From Chloroflexi bacterium RBG_13_51_18 (GTDB lineage Bacteria; Chloroflexota; Dehalococcoidia; Dehalococcoidales; RBG-16-60-22), in contig MGMR01000071.1 in NCBI GenBank assembly GCA_001796495.1, positions 1-6,105 on the forward strand: DNA of 6,105 nucleotides, read 5' to 3'. Under the pieces are notes generated by a model, which saw only the letters and a program-made list of their open reading frames with translations, was not told the DNA's origin and ran no database searches. This document shows positions 5,967 to 6,105 of this stretch, one piece after another; the first letter of the stretch is position 1, and each line of letters begins with the position of its first letter. Both the position numbers and the translations under genes were made by a program.

Positions 5967-5973
5967 AAAGGAG
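5967..5973 (+). promoter_or_regulatory. Ribosome binding site of the last plus-strand gene
   Basis: AAAGGAG ends 4 bases before the ATG at 5978. Its presence contrasts with the upstream FAH-family gene, which has none, and fits a model in which only first genes of transcripts are leaderless. Confidence 0.8.
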
Positions 5974-5977
5974 AAGA

Positions 5978-6105
5978 ATGGAACTAAAGACTGTCTATTT
6001 TGAAAAGCCCGGCGGCGATGAAAATACAGCTAAAACACTCGCTTTGTCTAAAGCCCGCACCGATGAACTGGGCATTAAGACAATTGTGATAGCCTCGACC
6101 GTGGG
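5978..6105 (+). CDS. Pyruvate-kinase C-terminal-domain-like conserved protein, first 42 codons
   Basis: The open frame begins MELKTVYFEKPGGDENTAK and runs on to LALSKARTDELGIKTIVIASTVG before the window ends. The pattern FEKPG..NT..TL.L...R..ELGIK.IV.AST.G resembles the N-terminus of the small, stand-alone proteins built from the pyruvate kinase alpha/beta (C-terminal, PK_C) domain; these are not pyruvate kinases and have no established reaction. The ATG is set by the AAAGGAG site. The 18-base gap to the FAH-family gene suggests co-transcription. The assignment is from memory of the family pattern on 42 residues, so it is moderate. Confidence 0.7.
   Translation, partial: MELKTVYFEKPGGDENTAKTLALSKARTDELGIKTIVIASTV

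Overview
The window holds most of an arginine-biosynthesis operon on the minus strand and the start of a second, divergent transcription unit on the plus strand. Read in transcription order, the minus-strand operon is argJ (5099-3894), argB (3882-3088), argD (3091-1904), a membrane-anchored alpha/beta-hydrolase-like gene of unknown function (1882-959), and argG (931 to beyond position 1). The plus-strand unit is a fumarylacetoacetate-hydrolase-family enzyme (5192-5959), followed 18 bases later by the first 42 codons of a gene resembling the conserved 'pyruvate kinase alpha/beta (C-terminal) domain' proteins. Almost the whole window is coding; the only sizeable gap is the 92-base divergent promoter region at 5100-5191.

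The arg genes cover the acetyl-recycling route. ArgJ makes N-acetylglutamate and later releases ornithine, ArgB phosphorylates acetylglutamate, ArgD transaminates the semialdehyde, and ArgG joins citrulline to aspartate. argC, argF and argH are not in the window. In many bacteria argF lies between argD and argG; here the unknown hydrolase-like gene occupies that place.

The regulatory layout is the least ordinary part. Both genes at the divergent junction have a promoter-like sequence (a -35-like hexamer, 17 bases, and an extended -10) that ends exactly 6 bases before the ATG. Neither has a Shine-Dalgarno sequence, so both probably give leaderless mRNAs. The hydrolase-like gene shows the same pattern (TGTTAGAAT ending 7 bases before a GTG, no Shine-Dalgarno). 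By contrast argD, argG and the last plus-strand gene have recognisable ribosome binding sites. In addition, a strong GC hairpin followed by six T residues lies inside the first 20 codons of argJ, in the sense orientation, and has the form of an intrinsic terminator or attenuator. A perfect 7-bp-arm dyad overlaps the hydrolase stop codon and abuts the argG ribosome binding site.

The organism is a bacterium of roughly balanced to moderately high GC that uses ATG and GTG starts. The ArgB sequence, the leaderless starts and the FAH/PK_C-like pair would fit a Chloroflexota (Dehalococcoidia-like) or similar anaerobic lineage, but that is a low-confidence inference that the sequence alone cannot settle. 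I found no mobile elements, CRISPR arrays, tRNA or rRNA genes.
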